Assembly: GCA_038224615.1 (NCBI GenBank)
Contig: JBBRFH010000213.1
Coordinates: forward strand, 1 to 6,146
DNA length: 6,146 nt
From: JBBRFH01 sp038224615
Lineage (GTDB): Bacteria; Planctomycetota; Phycisphaerae; Tepidisphaerales; Tepidisphaeraceae
Reading direction: 5' to 3'
Shown here in pieces: positions 5,343 through 6,146 of the stretch. The notes beneath the pieces were generated by a model. The model was given only the letters and a program-made list of their open reading frames with translations. It was not told the DNA's origin and ran no database searches. Each line of letters starts with the position of its first letter. Position 1 is the stretch's first letter. The translations under genes were made by a program, and so were the position numbers.

Positions 5343-6146
5343 CCACCCCTCGGATGCCGTGCAGCGATGAAGTTCGGCGTTGTCCGATCGCCGGGCAGAC
5401 CTTTTACCTTTTCGTCGAACACTCCTGTCACGGTGGTACACAGGCCGATGAAGCTCACGTTCGCGTCTTCACTGGCTTCCAGCACAGTGCCGCGAGGGCG
5501 TCCGTAGTGTTCGTATCGGAGGCCGACCACGGTGAGGTTGCCGTTGTTCACGCCGGGTTTATCGAACTTGATGTAAGTATCGACGTTGTAGCCTCCGGCG
5601 TGAAGGATCGTCGCAGCGCCGCCTTTCTCGAACCAGAAGCCGATTTTGGCCTGCGCGATGCCGGTGCGGACGAATGTGTACTCCATGTTTTGGTCGGCAA
5701 CGGTGTGAAACCCGTATTTCACGCTGTGAAACGAGAGTTAGTAGAAGCTGGAACAATCGCCGTTGTGGCCGATACCGTCGTCGCCGATCAGCATGCCGTT
5801 CTCGGCATTGCCGAGTTTAAGGCGGGTGAAGCTCATCCCCGTGGCTGCAACGCCGCGGACGGTTTGGACCTCGATGGCTGCCCGCGCGTTGCCACCCCCA
5901 TCAACGGCGAAATTGCGAAAGATCGACTGGTTCACCCCGCGCATCAGCAAAGCGGACTCGCCGACTTTACCATCATAGACGATTACCGTTGGGTCGGTGT
6001 GAGACCATGGAGCGCCCGAGCCGATCAGCTCGATCGCACTGTGCTCACTCTTGAGAAGGAGTGTCCGGGTGATGCGATAACGGCCTGCGGGCAGGAAGAT
6101 GGTCTTGTTCGTGCCAATGCCGCGGCGGCGACGACGGCTTCGGTAC
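5324..6146 (-). pseudogene. Right-handed beta-helix (pectate-lyase-like) protein gene, broken by a stop and a probable frameshift
   Basis: One minus-strand frame runs from the right edge to TGA at 5326-5324. It reads as a parallel beta-helix protein: TIFLPAGRYRITRTLLL near the edge is typical of the N-terminal region of Pectate_lyase_3-type proteins. Repeated strand-turn segments follow, including SIFRNFAVDGGGNARAAIEV, GMSFTRLKLGNAENGMLI, KYGFHTVADQNMEYTF and NGNLTVVGLRYEHYG. The frame is interrupted by TAA at 5740-5738, with convincing beta-helix sequence directly on both sides and no frame change, so this is a point nonsense mutation. Near the right edge the natural N-terminal sequence TEAVVAAAAL lies in a neighbouring frame and switches at the CC at 6114-6115, suggesting one lost base. 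The 5' end lies outside the window. Ligand and catalytic activity cannot be inferred. Sequencing error could explain either lesion, but both together favour decay. Tail-to-tail overlap with nnrD leaves no room for a terminator. Confidence 0.75.

Noticed and set aside
5324..5950. Two separate small genes split at the TAA
   Set aside because: Both halves are the same frame of one beta-helix fold, and no start codon with a ribosome site precedes the downstream half.

Overview
The window is GC-rich chromosomal DNA that most resembles a planctomycete, probably of the Phycisphaerae type. That placement is inference from three things: a Thr/Ala/Pro/Gln tail (TQPATAPTTQPV style) on the exported protease, mostly weak or absent Shine-Dalgarno sites, and short periodic palindromic repeats between genes. 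No rRNA, tRNA, CRISPR array, transposase or phage gene is visible.

Layout. (1) Positions 1-741, minus strand: the N-terminal half of a glycoside hydrolase family 32 fructan or sucrose hydrolase that runs off the left edge. (2) Positions 742-1159: a 418-base intergenic region with two kinds of periodic inverted repeat (heptads at 833-895, decads at 935-1020). Next to the second is a short stretch (1022-1090) that looks like the severed 3' end of a vanished gene. (3) Positions 1160-1930, plus strand: a complete alpha/beta hydrolase. (4) Positions 1957-2041: a second, better preserved copy of the decad palindrome, so the hydrolase is bracketed by two copies. (5) Positions 2077-5342, plus strand: a tight housekeeping operon of an exported S41 C-terminal processing protease, tsaD (t6A tRNA modification) and a stand-alone ADP/ATP-dependent NAD(P)H-hydrate dehydratase (nnrD). 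The gaps are 18 bases and then a 4-base ATGA overlap. (6) Positions 5324-6146, minus strand: a right-handed beta-helix (pectate-lyase-like) gene, converging on nnrD and overlapping its tail by 19 bases. It carries an in-frame TAA and an apparent single-base frameshift, so it reads as a pseudogene, or as a gene with sequence errors.

How it fits together. The core is housekeeping: envelope proteolysis, universal tRNA modification and metabolite repair. tsaD beside nnrD recalls the frequent link between YjeF-family repair enzymes and t6A genes (for example yjeF/nnr next to tsaE in E. coli). The flanks are accessory polysaccharide-degradation genes, one intact as far as it is visible and one apparently decaying.

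I do not see a convincing new multi-gene system. The signals that ordinary annotation would miss are the two helically phased palindromes around the hydrolase, the gene remnant against one of them, and the doubly damaged beta-helix gene.
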